The position numbers were made by a program, and so were the translations under genes. Under the pieces are notes generated by a model. That model saw nothing but the letters and a program-made list of their open reading frames with translations. It made no database searches and was not told the DNA's origin. Source: JACJYM01 sp965230495 (GTDB taxonomy: Bacteria > Bacteroidota > Bacteroidia > Chitinophagales > Saprospiraceae). From it: a stretch of 64,000 nucleotides of DNA. Of the stretch, positions 17,145-25,721 are shown one piece after another (the stretch's first letter is position 1; every line of letters begins with the position of its first letter). The DNA lies in NCBI GenBank assembly GCA_965230495.1, contig OZ246004.1:3100001-3164000 (forward strand), read 5' to 3'.

Positions 17145-19322
17145 CTATAAGAAAGGAGCAATAACAAGAGCTACTACTGACATTAACTTAAGAAGAATAT
17201 TTAGAGAAGGACCTGAAGTATCCTTAAATGGATCTCCTACTGTATCACCTACAACAGTAGCTTTATGAGCATCAGATCCCTTGTAATACATCTTACCTTG
17301 AATATCAACTCCTTCTTCAAACATTTTTTTAGCATTATCCCAGGCACCTCCAGCATTGGATTGGAAAATTGCCATTAGCACACCACATACAGTAACACCG
17401 GCAAGAAGACCACCTAGCATCTCAGCTCCACCTAGGAAACCTACAAGAACAGGAGATATAACGGCAATTAAGCCAGGAACTACCATTTCTCTGATAGAAG
17501 CCTTGGTGGAAATTTCAACACATTTGTCATATTCAGCTTTACCATCCGCTGCTTCAAATGTTGCTATATCTTCTTTAGACCAATCTTTCATTTCTTTACC
17601 ATCATTCTTCTTCATTACGGAAAGAGCGTTAGTTAATTCAGGAATGGACTTAAATTGTCTTCTAACTTCCTGAATCATATCCATAGCAGCTCTTCCTACC
17701 GCATTCATCGATAATGCAGAGAACAAAAATGGAAGCATACCACCTACAAGTAATGCTGCCATTACTTTAGGATTCATAATGTTTATACCTGATAATTGAT
17801 CGCCAGGATGAGCCATATTATAAGCCGTAATAAAAGCAGCGAAAAGAGCCAAAGTAGTTAATGCAGCAGAACCTATCGCAAAACCTTTACCAATAGCGGC
17901 AGTGGTGTTACCTACTGCATCTAATTTATCTGTTTTCTGTCTTACTTCCTTAGGTAGTTCAGCCATCTCAGCAATACCTCCAGCATTATCAGCTATCGGT
18001 CCATATGCATCAACAGCTAATTGAATACCCGTATTGGAAAGCATACCAACTGCAGCAATTGCAATACCATATAATCCAGCAAAATGATGAGCTCCAATAA
18101 TAGCAGCACCTAAGATAATAATAGGAATAGCAGTAGATTGCATTCCAACACCTAGTCCGGCAATAATATTAGTAGCAGATCCAGTTACTGATTGATCAAC
18201 TATTGATTTTACTGGCTTTGTGCCTGTACCAGTATAAAATTCTGTCACTTTTCCTATTAACAAGCCAGCCGCTAATCCGAAAAGTATAGCATAAAATACA
18301 CCCAGACTTGAGTATTCTTTACCGCCTAAGCTCCACGATTCTGGCAACATCCACTGAACGATAGCAAATGTAGCCGCTAGCATCAATATTGCAGAGATCA
18401 ATTCTCCAAGATTCAGTGCTTTTTGAGGATCTCCACCTTCTTTTACTTTTACAAAGAAAGTGCCTACTATTGAGGTTACGATTCCAACGCCAGCTAAAAC
18501 CATTGGAAGAAATATTGCATTCATTCCGCTAAAGTCCATCGATTGAAACTCTGGTAAAGTCATGAAGGCAGCTCCTAGTACCATTGTACCGATAATAGAA
18601 CCTACATATGATTCGAATAGGTCTGCTCCCATTCCGGCCACATCACCAACATTATCACCAACATTATCGGCAATAGTAGCAGGATTTAAAGGGTGATCTT
18701 CAGGAATACCAGCTTCTACTTTACCTACTAAGTCAGCACCAACATCGGCAGCTTTTGTATAAATTCCTCCACCAACTCTAGCAAATAGGGCGATTGAAGA
18801 TGCCCCAAAAGAAAAACCAGTTATGACAGTAATAACCTTGTTGGGTTCCCAATCCATTCCACTATATAATAAAAACAAAGAACCTAATCCTAAAACACCT
18901 AACCCTACAACACCAAGACCCATTACGGCACCTCCACCAAAGGCAACTTCCATTGCTTTTCCTAAACTGGTTCTGGCCGCATTAGTTGTTCTAACGTTAG
19001 CTTTTGTCGCGACTTTCATTCCTATAAACCCTGCTAAAGCAGAGCATATTGCTCCTAAAATAAAAGATAGAGCAACAAGAGGGGAAGAGTTCTCATTCAT
19101 TCCACTCCAAGCCATAAGAACAGCAACAATGATCACAAATATTGCTAGAACTTTGTATTCTGCTTTCAAAAAAGCCATTGCTCCTTCAGAAATATTGTTG
19201 GCTATTCTAGCCATTTTATCATTTCCTACATCTTGCTTAGAAACCCATGAAGATTTCCAAAAAGTGTATAGCAAAGCCAACACACCAAATACAGGAATTA
19301 AATAAATAATTGTTTGTCCCAT
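17145..19322 (-). CDS. hppA: Membrane-bound ion-pumping pyrophosphatase, K+-dependent type
   Basis: Hydrolyses cytoplasmic PPi and pumps Na+ and/or H+ across the inner membrane. The 725 residues with about 16 transmembrane helices match the family. The PPi-binding motif D-V-G-A-D-L-V-G-K-V-E, the D-N-V-G-D-N-V-G-D segment just after it, and the C-terminal G-D-T-V-G-D-P-F-K-D-T-S-G-P are intact. Near residue 475 the sequence reads G-N-T-T-A-A-I-G-K-G; Ala and Gly there, rather than Lys and Thr, mark the K+-dependent subfamily, which includes the Na+-pumping enzymes. Which ion is moved cannot be settled by eye. The gene is monocistronic, with a textbook promoter upstream and a terminator downstream. 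Confidence 0.95.
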   Translation of the reverse strand: MGQTIIYLIPVFGVLALLYTFWKSSWVSKQDVGNDKMARIANNISEGAMAFLKAEYKVLAIFVIIVAVLMAWSGMNENSSPLVALSFILGAICSALAGFIGMKVATKANVRTTNAARTSLGKAMEVAFGGGAVMGLGVVGLGVLGLGSLFLLYSGMDWEPNKVITVITGFSFGASSIALFARVGGGIYTKAADVGADLVGKVEAGIPEDHPLNPATIADNVGDNVGDVAGMGADLFESYVGSIIGTMVLGAAFMTLPEFQSMDFSGMNAIFLPMVLAGVGIVTSIVGTFFVKVKEGGDPQKALNLGELISAILMLAATFAIVQWMLPESWSLGGKEYSSLGVFYAILFGLAAGLLIGKVTEFYTGTGTKPVKSIVDQSVTGSATNIIAGLGVGMQSTAIPIIILGAAIIGAHHFAGLYGIAIAAVGMLSNTGIQLAVDAYGPIADNAGGIAEMAELPKEVRQKTDKLDAVGNTTAAIGKGFAIGSAALTTLALFAAFITAYNMAHPGDQLSGINIMNPKVMAALLVGGMLPFLFSALSMNAVGRAAMDMIQEVRRQFKSIPELTNALSVMKKNDGKEMKDWSKEDIATFEAADGKAEYDKCVEISTKASIREMVVPGLIAVISPVLVGFLGGAEMLGGLLAGVTVCGVLMAIFQSNAGGAWDNAKKMFEEGVDIQGKMYYKGSDAHKATVVGDTVGDPFKDTSGPSLNILLKLMSVVALVIAPFL

Positions 19323-19354
19323 TGAGTTGATTTTTGTTAAAAAAATTGAAACCG

Positions 19355-19385
19355 CAAAAGTACACCTATTATAGAAATATACAAA
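19355..19385 (-). promoter_or_regulatory. Bacteroidota promoter of the pyrophosphatase gene (-33 TTTG, -7 TACTTTTG)
   Basis: On the minus strand TTTG (19382-19385) is separated by 19 bases from TACTTTTG (19355-19362), both matching the Bacteroidota consensus. The transcript would start near 19349, about 27 bases before the hppA ATG. This is the best complete promoter in the window. Confidence 0.75.
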
Positions 19386-19419
19386 GTTTTTGCAAAGGCA
19401 TTAGATAGGTATCTAGCCT

Positions 19420-20085
19420 CTATGGTTTAGACACAACGACAACAATTTCTCCTTTGATAGCGACTCTTGAATTAAACTCTGCATGTAATTCCTCTAGTGT
19501 ACCTCTTTGAAACTCTTCATATACTTTTGAAATTTCACGAGCGACACAAGCTTTTCTTTCTTGCCCACAATGAAGTACAAGCTGCTGAAGACATTTGACT
19601 AACCGATGTGGGGATTCATATAATACAAAAGAGACATTTAATGATGACAAATATTCCAGTCTTGTTTGTCGACCTTTTTTATGAGGTAAAAAACCTTCGA
19701 AGTGGAATTTGTCGCATGGAATACCAGAAGCAACCAAAGCTGGAATGAAAGCTGTTGGACCAGGCAGACAGGTTATGGTTATATTTTGCTCTATACAGGT
19801 TTTTACCGCTATATAACCAGGGTCAGAGATAGCTGGAGTTCCTGCATCAGAGACAAGGACAACTCTTAATCCCGAAACCAAATCTGACTTCAAAGAAGCC
19901 AATTGTTTGTGTTCGTTATGGGCGTGAAATGGGGTAAGAGGTTTAGATATTTTGTAATGATTAAGAAGACGAGAGGTGACCCGGGTATCTTCACAATAGA
20001 TTTTGTCAGCCTTTCTTAATTCTTCAAGAGCTCTTAATGTAATATCCTCCAAATTTCCTATTGGAGTAGGTATAACGACAAGCAT
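19420..20085 (-). CDS. rsmI: 16S rRNA (cytidine(1402)-2'-O)-methyltransferase
   Basis: Adds the 2'-O-methyl group to C1402 of 16S rRNA near the P site, using SAM. The 221 residues show the tetrapyrrole-methylase fold in order: P-T-P-I-G-N-L-E-D-I at the N-terminus, C-E-D-T-R near 32, V-S-D-A-G-T-P-A-I-S-D-P-G near 80, and L-P-G-P-T-A near 107. It is shorter than the E. coli enzyme because the C-terminal extension is missing. Its ATG shares one base with the purS stop just upstream, so purS and rsmI form a short operon. Confidence 0.95.
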   Translation of the reverse strand: MLVVIPTPIGNLEDITLRALEELRKADKIYCEDTRVTSRLLNHYKISKPLTPFHAHNEHKQLASLKSDLVSGLRVVLVSDAGTPAISDPGYIAVKTCIEQNITITCLPGPTAFIPALVASGIPCDKFHFEGFLPHKKGRQTRLEYLSSLNVSFVLYESPHRLVKCLQQLVLHCGQERKACVAREISKVYEEFQRGTLEELHAEFNSRVAIKGEIVVVVSKP

Positions 20086-20339
20086 TAAATCATTTCTTCC
20101 AAATGAAAAGTGTACGATTCCATAATGACATTAGCAAGTATTTTTTTACACGCCAATTCTACCTTTTCGTTAGCCTTTTTAATATCGTCAGCTTCAAGTA
20201 CCATATCAATGTGCTTTCCTATTCTAACATCTTCTATCCCATCAATATTCACATTTTTCATACTTTTTTTGACAGTTTTTCCCTGCGGGTCTAAAAGCTC
20301 CTTGTGAGGCATGATGTCAATATGTGCTTTAAATTTCAT
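20085..20339 (-). CDS. purS: Phosphoribosylformylglycinamidine synthase subunit PurS
   Basis: The small subunit of the three-part FGAM synthase (PurS-PurQ-PurL), which helps channel ammonia in the fourth step of purine synthesis. The 84 residues match the usual length, with H-K-E-L-L-D-P-Q-G-K-T-V near the start and the G-K-H-I-D-M-V-L-E segment in the middle. PurQ and PurL are not adjacent. It overlaps rsmI by one base. A TATTTTTG -7 box lies about 50 bases upstream of the ATG. Confidence 0.9.
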   Translation of the reverse strand: MKFKAHIDIMPHKELLDPQGKTVKKSMKNVNIDGIEDVRIGKHIDMVLEADDIKKANEKVELACKKILANVIMESYTFHLEEMI

Positions 20340-20389
20340 GTTTGGAATGTTAATTTTGTACTAAAGTTTAACTTTATAAAATCTAAACG

Positions 20390-20397
20390 CAAAAATA
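20390..20397 (-). promoter_or_regulatory. Likely -7 box of the purS-rsmI operon
   Basis: The minus strand reads TATTTTTG, matching TAnnTTTG, about 50 bases upstream of purS. No good TTTG -33 element is found at the right distance. Confidence 0.4.
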
Positions 20398-20544
20398 AAG
20401 GGTTATTAATATTAAGTAGTATGTTTTAGGTTATTATGTTAAAAATAAAATTTTGTCGTTGAGGACAAGAAATTGAACATAGTTGAAATTTAAACCTTCT
20501 ATTTAAAGTTAGAGAAGGAAACTTACTCGAAAACCTTACGAAAG

Positions 20545-22644
20545 ATGAAACTACATTTAACCATAATAATAAGTATTTGTGCTTGGTTAAGCATACGGGG
20601 ACAAAATTTCACCTTTGATCAGTGTCAGTTCGCGGAAAGTATTAATATTGATGGAGGCTATTGTTCCGATAACGGTGAGTTTTCTAATATGAATGCGACT
20701 CCAGATCCTACATTTCCTAATGGATGTGTTTCTTTACAATTTGCCAACGGAGTTTGGTTTCGATTTGTGCCAAAAAATTCCGCTGTATTGATAAGAGTAT
20801 TTGGAACAGGGGCCGGAGGAACAATGCAGAACCCCAAAATTCTATTGTTTGATGATTGCAATACTTTTCTACAATGTTCTCCCGGTAAATCAATTTCTGT
20901 TGACGAACTAGTGGTAGATCAACTTCAGATTGGAAAGAGTTATTATATTATGGTTGAATCTGCTGTGGGAGGAGAAGGAAGCTTTAAATTATGTGTAGAG
21001 GATTTTGCTCCAGTTCCGTCACCTGAAAGTGATTGCGATGATGCGGTGATCCTATGTGATAAATCACCTTTTGTAGTCAATGCACTTACTGGAGTGGGTA
21101 GTGTAGTCAATGAAATTGGGAGTAATGTGTGCATAGGTGAAGAGTTTGCTTCTTCATGGTATAAGTGGACATGTGACATGTCTGGAACCTTGACATTTAC
21201 ACTTACACCTAACAACAATGAAGAAACCATTACCGATGATCTGGATTTTGCTATTTATGAATTACCTAATGGAATTGATGATTGCTCTAATAAACAACTG
21301 GTACGCTGTATGGCTTCAGGGGCCAATACCAGTGCGACCGGTGCCGTTTTACCTCTCAGTGAATGGGCAAGTTGTAATGGGCCTACAGGGTTGAGAGCTG
21401 GAGAGACAGATACCACCGAAGATCCAGGATGTCAAGGAAGTAGTAATAATTTCATCGCCCCTTTAGATATGGTGTCTGGAAGATCATATGTGCTAATCGT
21501 AAACAATTTTAGCCGTTCAGGACTTGGGTTTAATATCGAATTTGGAGGAACGGGAACTTTTTTGGGACCTGAAGCCGATTTTGACATTGAAGCTTTGGAC
21601 TTATTCGAATGTGATAAGACTATAAAATTTACTAATCAATCAAGCTCAGCAACCGACCCAATAGTAAATATTACATGGAATTTTGGAAATGGATCTACAC
21701 CATCTACAGCGACGGGAGATGGATCTTTTGACGTACTGTACACCTCTTTTGGAGAAAAAATTGCCGCGATTACAGTGGAGTCATCTAAAGGGTGTTTAGT
21801 TACATTGGTTAAAGAATTTTATATTGAGGCATGCTGTCAGGATACTAGTACGCTAGATTTATCAGCTGATATATTCGATGTGAATTGTTATCAATATGAT
21901 GATGGTGCCTTATTGGCAAATGGAATAAGTGGGGCTCCGGAATATATGTTTAGCATAAACGGAGGTGATTTTACAAATATCCCCTATTTTGATGAATTAC
22001 CCCCTGGCTCATATGATATTACTATTCAAGATATAAAGGGATGTGAGTTTACAAGAAGTTATGATATAGAAGAGCCTCCACCTATAACAGTAGATGCAGG
22101 AGCAGACCAAACGGATGACTTAGGGTGTCCTATTGAATTGTCAGGCTCCTATGAATCTTCCAAGCCGGTGGATAGTTTATTTTGGTCTCCCAGAGCAGGA
22201 GTTGATTTTCCAAATGAATTGGAAACCACAGCTTTACCAGCTGGTAATACTACTTATACTTTGACGGTCGTGGATACTTCAGGTTGTGTAGGGAGTGATC
22301 AAGTAAGTATAACGGTTGATATAGATAGATTGATAGAGTCTCCAAATATTTTTTCACCTAATGGTGATGCTACGAATGAATTGTTCTTTTTATCTTTTGG
22401 TATAGCGGACGACAACTGTCTTCCTCCAGTGGAATCTATTGAAGAATTTATGGTATTTGACAGATGGGGATCACTTGTGCATCTAGCAACAAATATTACA
22501 GATATTAATGGAACATCCTATGCCTGGGATGGAAAGTTTAATGGCACAAAAGCTGCAAAGGGAGTTTATGTATGGAAGGCAAAGGTTAAATATCTTGACC
22601 AACAAGTAATAGAATATGTCGGTGATATAACTTTGGTTCGTTAA
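20545..22644 (+). CDS. Multidomain secreted protein with PKD-like domain and T9SS type B tail
   Basis: A 699-residue exported protein with a signal peptide (ends I-R-G-Q). Residues about 20-345 hold two related cysteine-rich segments; the second carries D-L-D-F-A-I-Y, V-R-C-M-A-S-G, G-P-T-G-L and N-F-I-A-P-L-D, the same module as in the protein at 16177-17040. A PKD-like domain follows (W-N-F-G-N-G-S), then SprB-like repeats with G-S-Y-D-I-T-I-Q-D. The C-terminal 90 residues are the gliding-motility-type T9SS type B tail (N-I-F-S-P-N-G-D, F-D-R-W-G and W-D-G-K-F-N-G). It is likely a surface adhesin or binding protein. Its stop overlaps the lptC start by one base, an odd pairing. Confidence 0.8.
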   Translation: MKLHLTIIISICAWLSIRGQNFTFDQCQFAESINIDGGYCSDNGEFSNMNATPDPTFPNGCVSLQFANGVWFRFVPKNSAVLIRVFGTGAGGTMQNPKILLFDDCNTFLQCSPGKSISVDELVVDQLQIGKSYYIMVESAVGGEGSFKLCVEDFAPVPSPESDCDDAVILCDKSPFVVNALTGVGSVVNEIGSNVCIGEEFASSWYKWTCDMSGTLTFTLTPNNNEETITDDLDFAIYELPNGIDDCSNKQLVRCMASGANTSATGAVLPLSEWASCNGPTGLRAGETDTTEDPGCQGSSNNFIAPLDMVSGRSYVLIVNNFSRSGLGFNIEFGGTGTFLGPEADFDIEALDLFECDKTIKFTNQSSSATDPIVNITWNFGNGSTPSTATGDGSFDVLYTSFGEKIAAITVESSKGCLVTLVKEFYIEACCQDTSTLDLSADIFDVNCYQYDDGALLANGISGAPEYMFSINGGDFTNIPYFDELPPGSYDITIQDIKGCEFTRSYDIEEPPPITVDAGADQTDDLGCPIELSGSYESSKPVDSLFWSPRAGVDFPNELETTALPAGNTTYTLTVVDTSGCVGSDQVSITVDIDRLIESPNIFSPNGDATNELFFLSFGIADDNCLPPVESIEEFMVFDRWGSLVHLATNITDINGTSYAWDGKFNGTKAAKGVYVWKAKVKYLDQQVIEYVGDITLVR

Positions 22645-23201
22645 TGAGAATGAAGGCAGTTATTATTATGTTTTTTTTAATATCCTCTTGTTCAAATGAC
22701 ATGAAGGAGGTAGACAACTTAATGGCAGAGTATGAAATTTACAAGGAAGTAGCTAAAGATGTAACTATATATTATAGTGATTCAGCACAAGTGAAAATAA
22801 AAATTTCTGGACCAATAATGGAAAGGCATATTGGAAAAGCAAATTCGAAAGAAGTTTTTCCAAACGGAGTTTTGGTAGAATTTTTAAGTAAAAATGGGAA
22901 ACCTTACAGCTGGTTAGAGGCAGATAGAGCAGTTCGAGATCATGATAAGGATATCATTGTTAGTTCAGGCAATGTTAAGTTTTACAATAGCAAAAATGAA
23001 AAACTAGAATCTCCAGAACTTATTTGGGATGATAAAAATGAGATAGTGAGAACAGATAAATTTGTAAGAATTACTCAGCCTGAAAAGGGGGATACCACAT
23101 ACGGATATGGCTTTGAAGCCAATCAAGAATTTACTCGTTTTGAGATCAAAAATAAAGTGCAGGGAAGGTTAAATGTAGATAGAATGAAATCATCATTTTA
23201 A
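22644..23201 (+). CDS. lptC: LPS export ABC transporter periplasmic protein LptC
   Basis: A 185-residue membrane-anchored protein of the LptC family, which passes lipopolysaccharide from the LptBFG extractor to the LptA bridge in the periplasm. It has a short N-terminal hydrophobic segment ending L-I-S-S-C, so it may be a lipoprotein rather than having the usual transmembrane anchor, and then a beta-jellyroll region with the repeating pattern of V-E-F-L, A-D-R-A-V-R and S-G-N-V-K-F-Y. The ATG overlaps the upstream stop (TAATG); a second Met is available two codons later. The other lpt genes are not nearby. Confidence 0.85.
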   Translation: MRMKAVIIMFFLISSCSNDMKEVDNLMAEYEIYKEVAKDVTIYYSDSAQVKIKISGPIMERHIGKANSKEVFPNGVLVEFLSKNGKPYSWLEADRAVRDHDKDIIVSSGNVKFYNSKNEKLESPELIWDDKNEIVRTDKFVRITQPEKGDTTYGYGFEANQEFTRFEIKNKVQGRLNVDRMKSSF

Positions 23202-23246
23202 ATTATAACCACATCTGTTTTATCTTGCAACATAATCATATTTTGC

Positions 23247-24068
23247 ATGGAACAGACACTTAACTTTTTTGCCAATCTTAGTTCTCCTCAAAAATTACTC
23301 TGGATAATATCATGTTTGTTGATATTCAGTATCTTAGAAGGGGAAATTCCTTTATTCAGATTTAGTAGAGAGACATATCGAAAACATTTAGGCGTAAATT
23401 TATTTTTTCTATTTACAACCATTGTCATTAACCTTCTTTTTGGATTGTTGGCTGCGGGGGCTTTTATTTGGGTATTGGAGTCTGGTTTTGGCCTATTAAA
23501 TTGGGTTGAATTGCCGATGTGGATAGAAGTAATGATAGGAATAATGTTATTGGATTTTGTAGCACAGTATGTGGCTCATTATCTATTGCATAAGATTAAA
23601 TTTATGTGGAAGTTTCATATGGTCCATCATAGTGATACTAAAGTTAAAGCTTCTACAGGAACAAGACATCACCCCGGTGATTTTGTAATTCGCGAAACAT
23701 TTGCTCTGATTGCCGTTCTTCTGGGAGGTCTTTCTTTTGGCATATATATGATCTATCGAATATTGACTATTGTCTTTACTTATTTTATCCATGCCAATAT
23801 TACTCTTCCTAAGTGGTTGGACAAATCAATATCTTGGGTATTCATTTCTCCTAATATGCATAAATTCCATCATCACTTTGAAAGACCATGGACAGACACC
23901 AACTTTGGAAATATATTCTCTTTTTGGGATAGAATTTTTGGAACAATGGCATACGACGATACGAGTAACATAGTGTATGGATTGGATGTACTAGATGACA
24001 AATATTCAGACGATATAAAATATCAATTAAAACTACCATTTGATAATTCTATAAAAACGGATTATTAA
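23247..24068 (+). CDS. Sterol desaturase/fatty acid hydroxylase family membrane protein
   Basis: A 273-residue integral membrane di-iron oxygenase. Four to five hydrophobic segments surround the histidine clusters of the family: H-Y-L-L-H near residue 112, H-M-V-H-H near 127, and N-M-H-K-F-H-H-H near 209-216. Such enzymes hydroxylate or desaturate lipids, sterols or carotenoids; the exact substrate is not visible. It begins 45 bases after lptC and may share its transcript. A hairpin lies shortly after the stop. Confidence 0.9.
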   Translation: MEQTLNFFANLSSPQKLLWIISCLLIFSILEGEIPLFRFSRETYRKHLGVNLFFLFTTIVINLLFGLLAAGAFIWVLESGFGLLNWVELPMWIEVMIGIMLLDFVAQYVAHYLLHKIKFMWKFHMVHHSDTKVKASTGTRHHPGDFVIRETFALIAVLLGGLSFGIYMIYRILTIVFTYFIHANITLPKWLDKSISWVFISPNMHKFHHHFERPWTDTNFGNIFSFWDRIFGTMAYDDTSNIVYGLDVLDDKYSDDIKYQLKLPFDNSIKTDY

Positions 24069-24079
24069 ATTGATATACT

Positions 24080-24109
24080 AAAAAAGCCCAGAAAAACACT
24101 TTTCTGGGC
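24080..24109 (-). terminator. Terminator of the TonB receptor-esterase operon
   Basis: A perfect 10-base stem, GCCCAGAAAA with TTTTCTGGGC around a 4-base loop; on the minus strand it is followed by a run of T, so it ends the minus-strand unit. It also lies just after the plus-strand hydroxylase gene and may work in both directions. Confidence 0.8.
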
Positions 24110-24137
24110 CTATATTACATTTTCAAAGGTAAAAATC

Positions 24138-25694
24138 TTATTCAAACACAATTTTTTCAATTACTAACCCTTTTTCAGTTGCAATATTGACAATATATAC
24201 ACCACTGTTTAAGTTATTCCTTGCTAATAGATAGTTGGAACTATTTACATTGTTAACTGCCTTTACAAGTTTTCCTTGCATATCATACAGATAAATACTT
24301 TCTATAGGGAATTCAACAGAAGAACTTAATACAGCATTATTAACAGCTGGATTAGGAGCTATTGACAATCCGATATCCGAAGAAGAAATAACATTTTCAG
24401 TATTTGAGAAATTACAACCTAAATTTAAAGCATAACAAGCTCTTGGCAAAACCAATTGCATAATAGTATCAACGTAAATCATTCCTTTTTCAGGAGACAT
24501 GTCTGGATTGGTTTGTAAACCAGAAGCATGGATGGCATCAGCGTCATAATCAGTTCCTAAAGCCGCATTAATACCTGCAACTTGAGCATCTAAAACATTT
24601 TTATCCCACCAGTCCCAAGGAGAACCTTGAGGAAATGGAGTAACAAAACCATAGAAATTATCAGTACCCAATTTCAGTGTTTGCATTGTGTATAAAGTAA
24701 CATCTGTTTCTTTCTGTGCATCAATAAGATCTCTAAGAGGATCGTTTTCAGCATCTAAATCATTGAAAACATCATTATTACCATTATTGTTAGCATACTC
24801 AATAGCCGCTCTAGTACCTGCAACATTTACAACAAACTCATTAGTCGTTGGTACAATAACTGGACCTTCTGCATAAGGAGCAAAAATATCATTAGTGGCA
24901 TGTACTCCACATAGAGCAGCCTCTCTTTCTTCTCCATCAACCCAAGAACCGTCTCCACAAGCCCCTCCAACGTTGAAGGCAAAATCTATTCCACTATCAT
25001 AACCAGGATGATTTGGAAGGCATATTGCGGCTTGAGTATCTCCATAAAGATTACCTAATACTAAAGAATCAACATAAGGAAGACCAGTAGTAGTATCATA
25101 GAATTTATCTAAAGTAACTTCCTCAAAGTCATATACCGTTCCAGTACCAAATGCAAGATAGCCACCTGTTCCAATACCTCCAACTCCAATTTTTGCTGGG
25201 TCGATGCCATATGGGTTTCCATCAACGTCAGCAGACTTTCTAAAATAACGTACACAAGATCTCGTATCTTGTATGCCTCGATATGCCGCTTGAAGAAGAG
25301 TTCCAGTTCTTACATTTTGATCAGTTGAAACAGGATTCCATCCTTGTCTGTAAGTAAAAGCAGCAACAACATAACCTCTAGCTGCTAATTCATTTGCCAT
25401 ATGAACTACGGTACCATCAGTTTTGGCTCCAGTTGCTTGCCCATTAATGATAGGAGGTAGAAAACTACCAGTATGTGCTAATAGAATTAAAGGCCTATTG
25501 GTTTCACTATTGTCAGGAGTGTAAACATCCATTAGTAAATCTTCTGCAGCGGGAGCTCCAGTAATAACAGAAATGTTATTCGCATATACAATATTAGTTT
25601 CTACCGAAACGTCATATTGAGCGTCTAGATACTGCCTTTGACCATTTGCGCTAAAGGCAATAACAGTCAATAAGATAAAGTAAAATTTTTTCAT
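24138..25694 (-). CDS. Secreted alpha/beta-hydrolase-fold protein with T9SS type A tail, nucleophile missing
   Basis: A 518-residue exported protein (signal peptide ends S-A-N-G-Q). Residues about 45-190 follow the carboxylesterase layout: L-M-D-V-Y-T-P, the oxyanion-hole strand R-P-L-I-L-L-A-H-T-G-S, A-A-R-G-Y-V-V-A, and A-Y-R-G-I-Q-D-T-R. However, the nucleophile elbow, normally G-x-S-x-G, reads G-G-I-G-T-G-G, with Gly where the catalytic Ser should be. The C-terminal 85 residues form a T9SS type A tail (I-A-P-N-P-A-V-N and L-N-S-G-V-Y-I-V-N). It starts 27 bases after the TonB receptor stop and is co-transcribed with it. It may be a binding protein or use another nucleophile. Confidence 0.75.
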   Translation of the reverse strand: MKKFYFILLTVIAFSANGQRQYLDAQYDVSVETNIVYANNISVITGAPAAEDLLMDVYTPDNSETNRPLILLAHTGSFLPPIINGQATGAKTDGTVVHMANELAARGYVVAAFTYRQGWNPVSTDQNVRTGTLLQAAYRGIQDTRSCVRYFRKSADVDGNPYGIDPAKIGVGGIGTGGYLAFGTGTVYDFEEVTLDKFYDTTTGLPYVDSLVLGNLYGDTQAAICLPNHPGYDSGIDFAFNVGGACGDGSWVDGEEREAALCGVHATNDIFAPYAEGPVIVPTTNEFVVNVAGTRAAIEYANNNGNNDVFNDLDAENDPLRDLIDAQKETDVTLYTMQTLKLGTDNFYGFVTPFPQGSPWDWWDKNVLDAQVAGINAALGTDYDADAIHASGLQTNPDMSPEKGMIYVDTIMQLVLPRACYALNLGCNFSNTENVISSSDIGLSIAPNPAVNNAVLSSSVEFPIESIYLYDMQGKLVKAVNNVNSSNYLLARNNLNSGVYIVNIATEKGLVIEKIVFE

Positions 25695-25721
25695 AAATGT
25701 CTAATTTAATTAAGTAAAGAT

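Noticed and set aside
18823..19305. Open plus-strand frame of 160 codons inside the pyrophosphatase gene
   Set aside because: It is antisense to a clearly functional hppA and has a Thr/Pro/Ile-rich composition typical of the reverse of membrane-helix codons.
17145..19322. Assigning the pump to H+ only, as the gene symbol suggests
   Set aside because: The K+-dependence signature leaves Na+ or Na+/H+ transport open, so the ion was not fixed.
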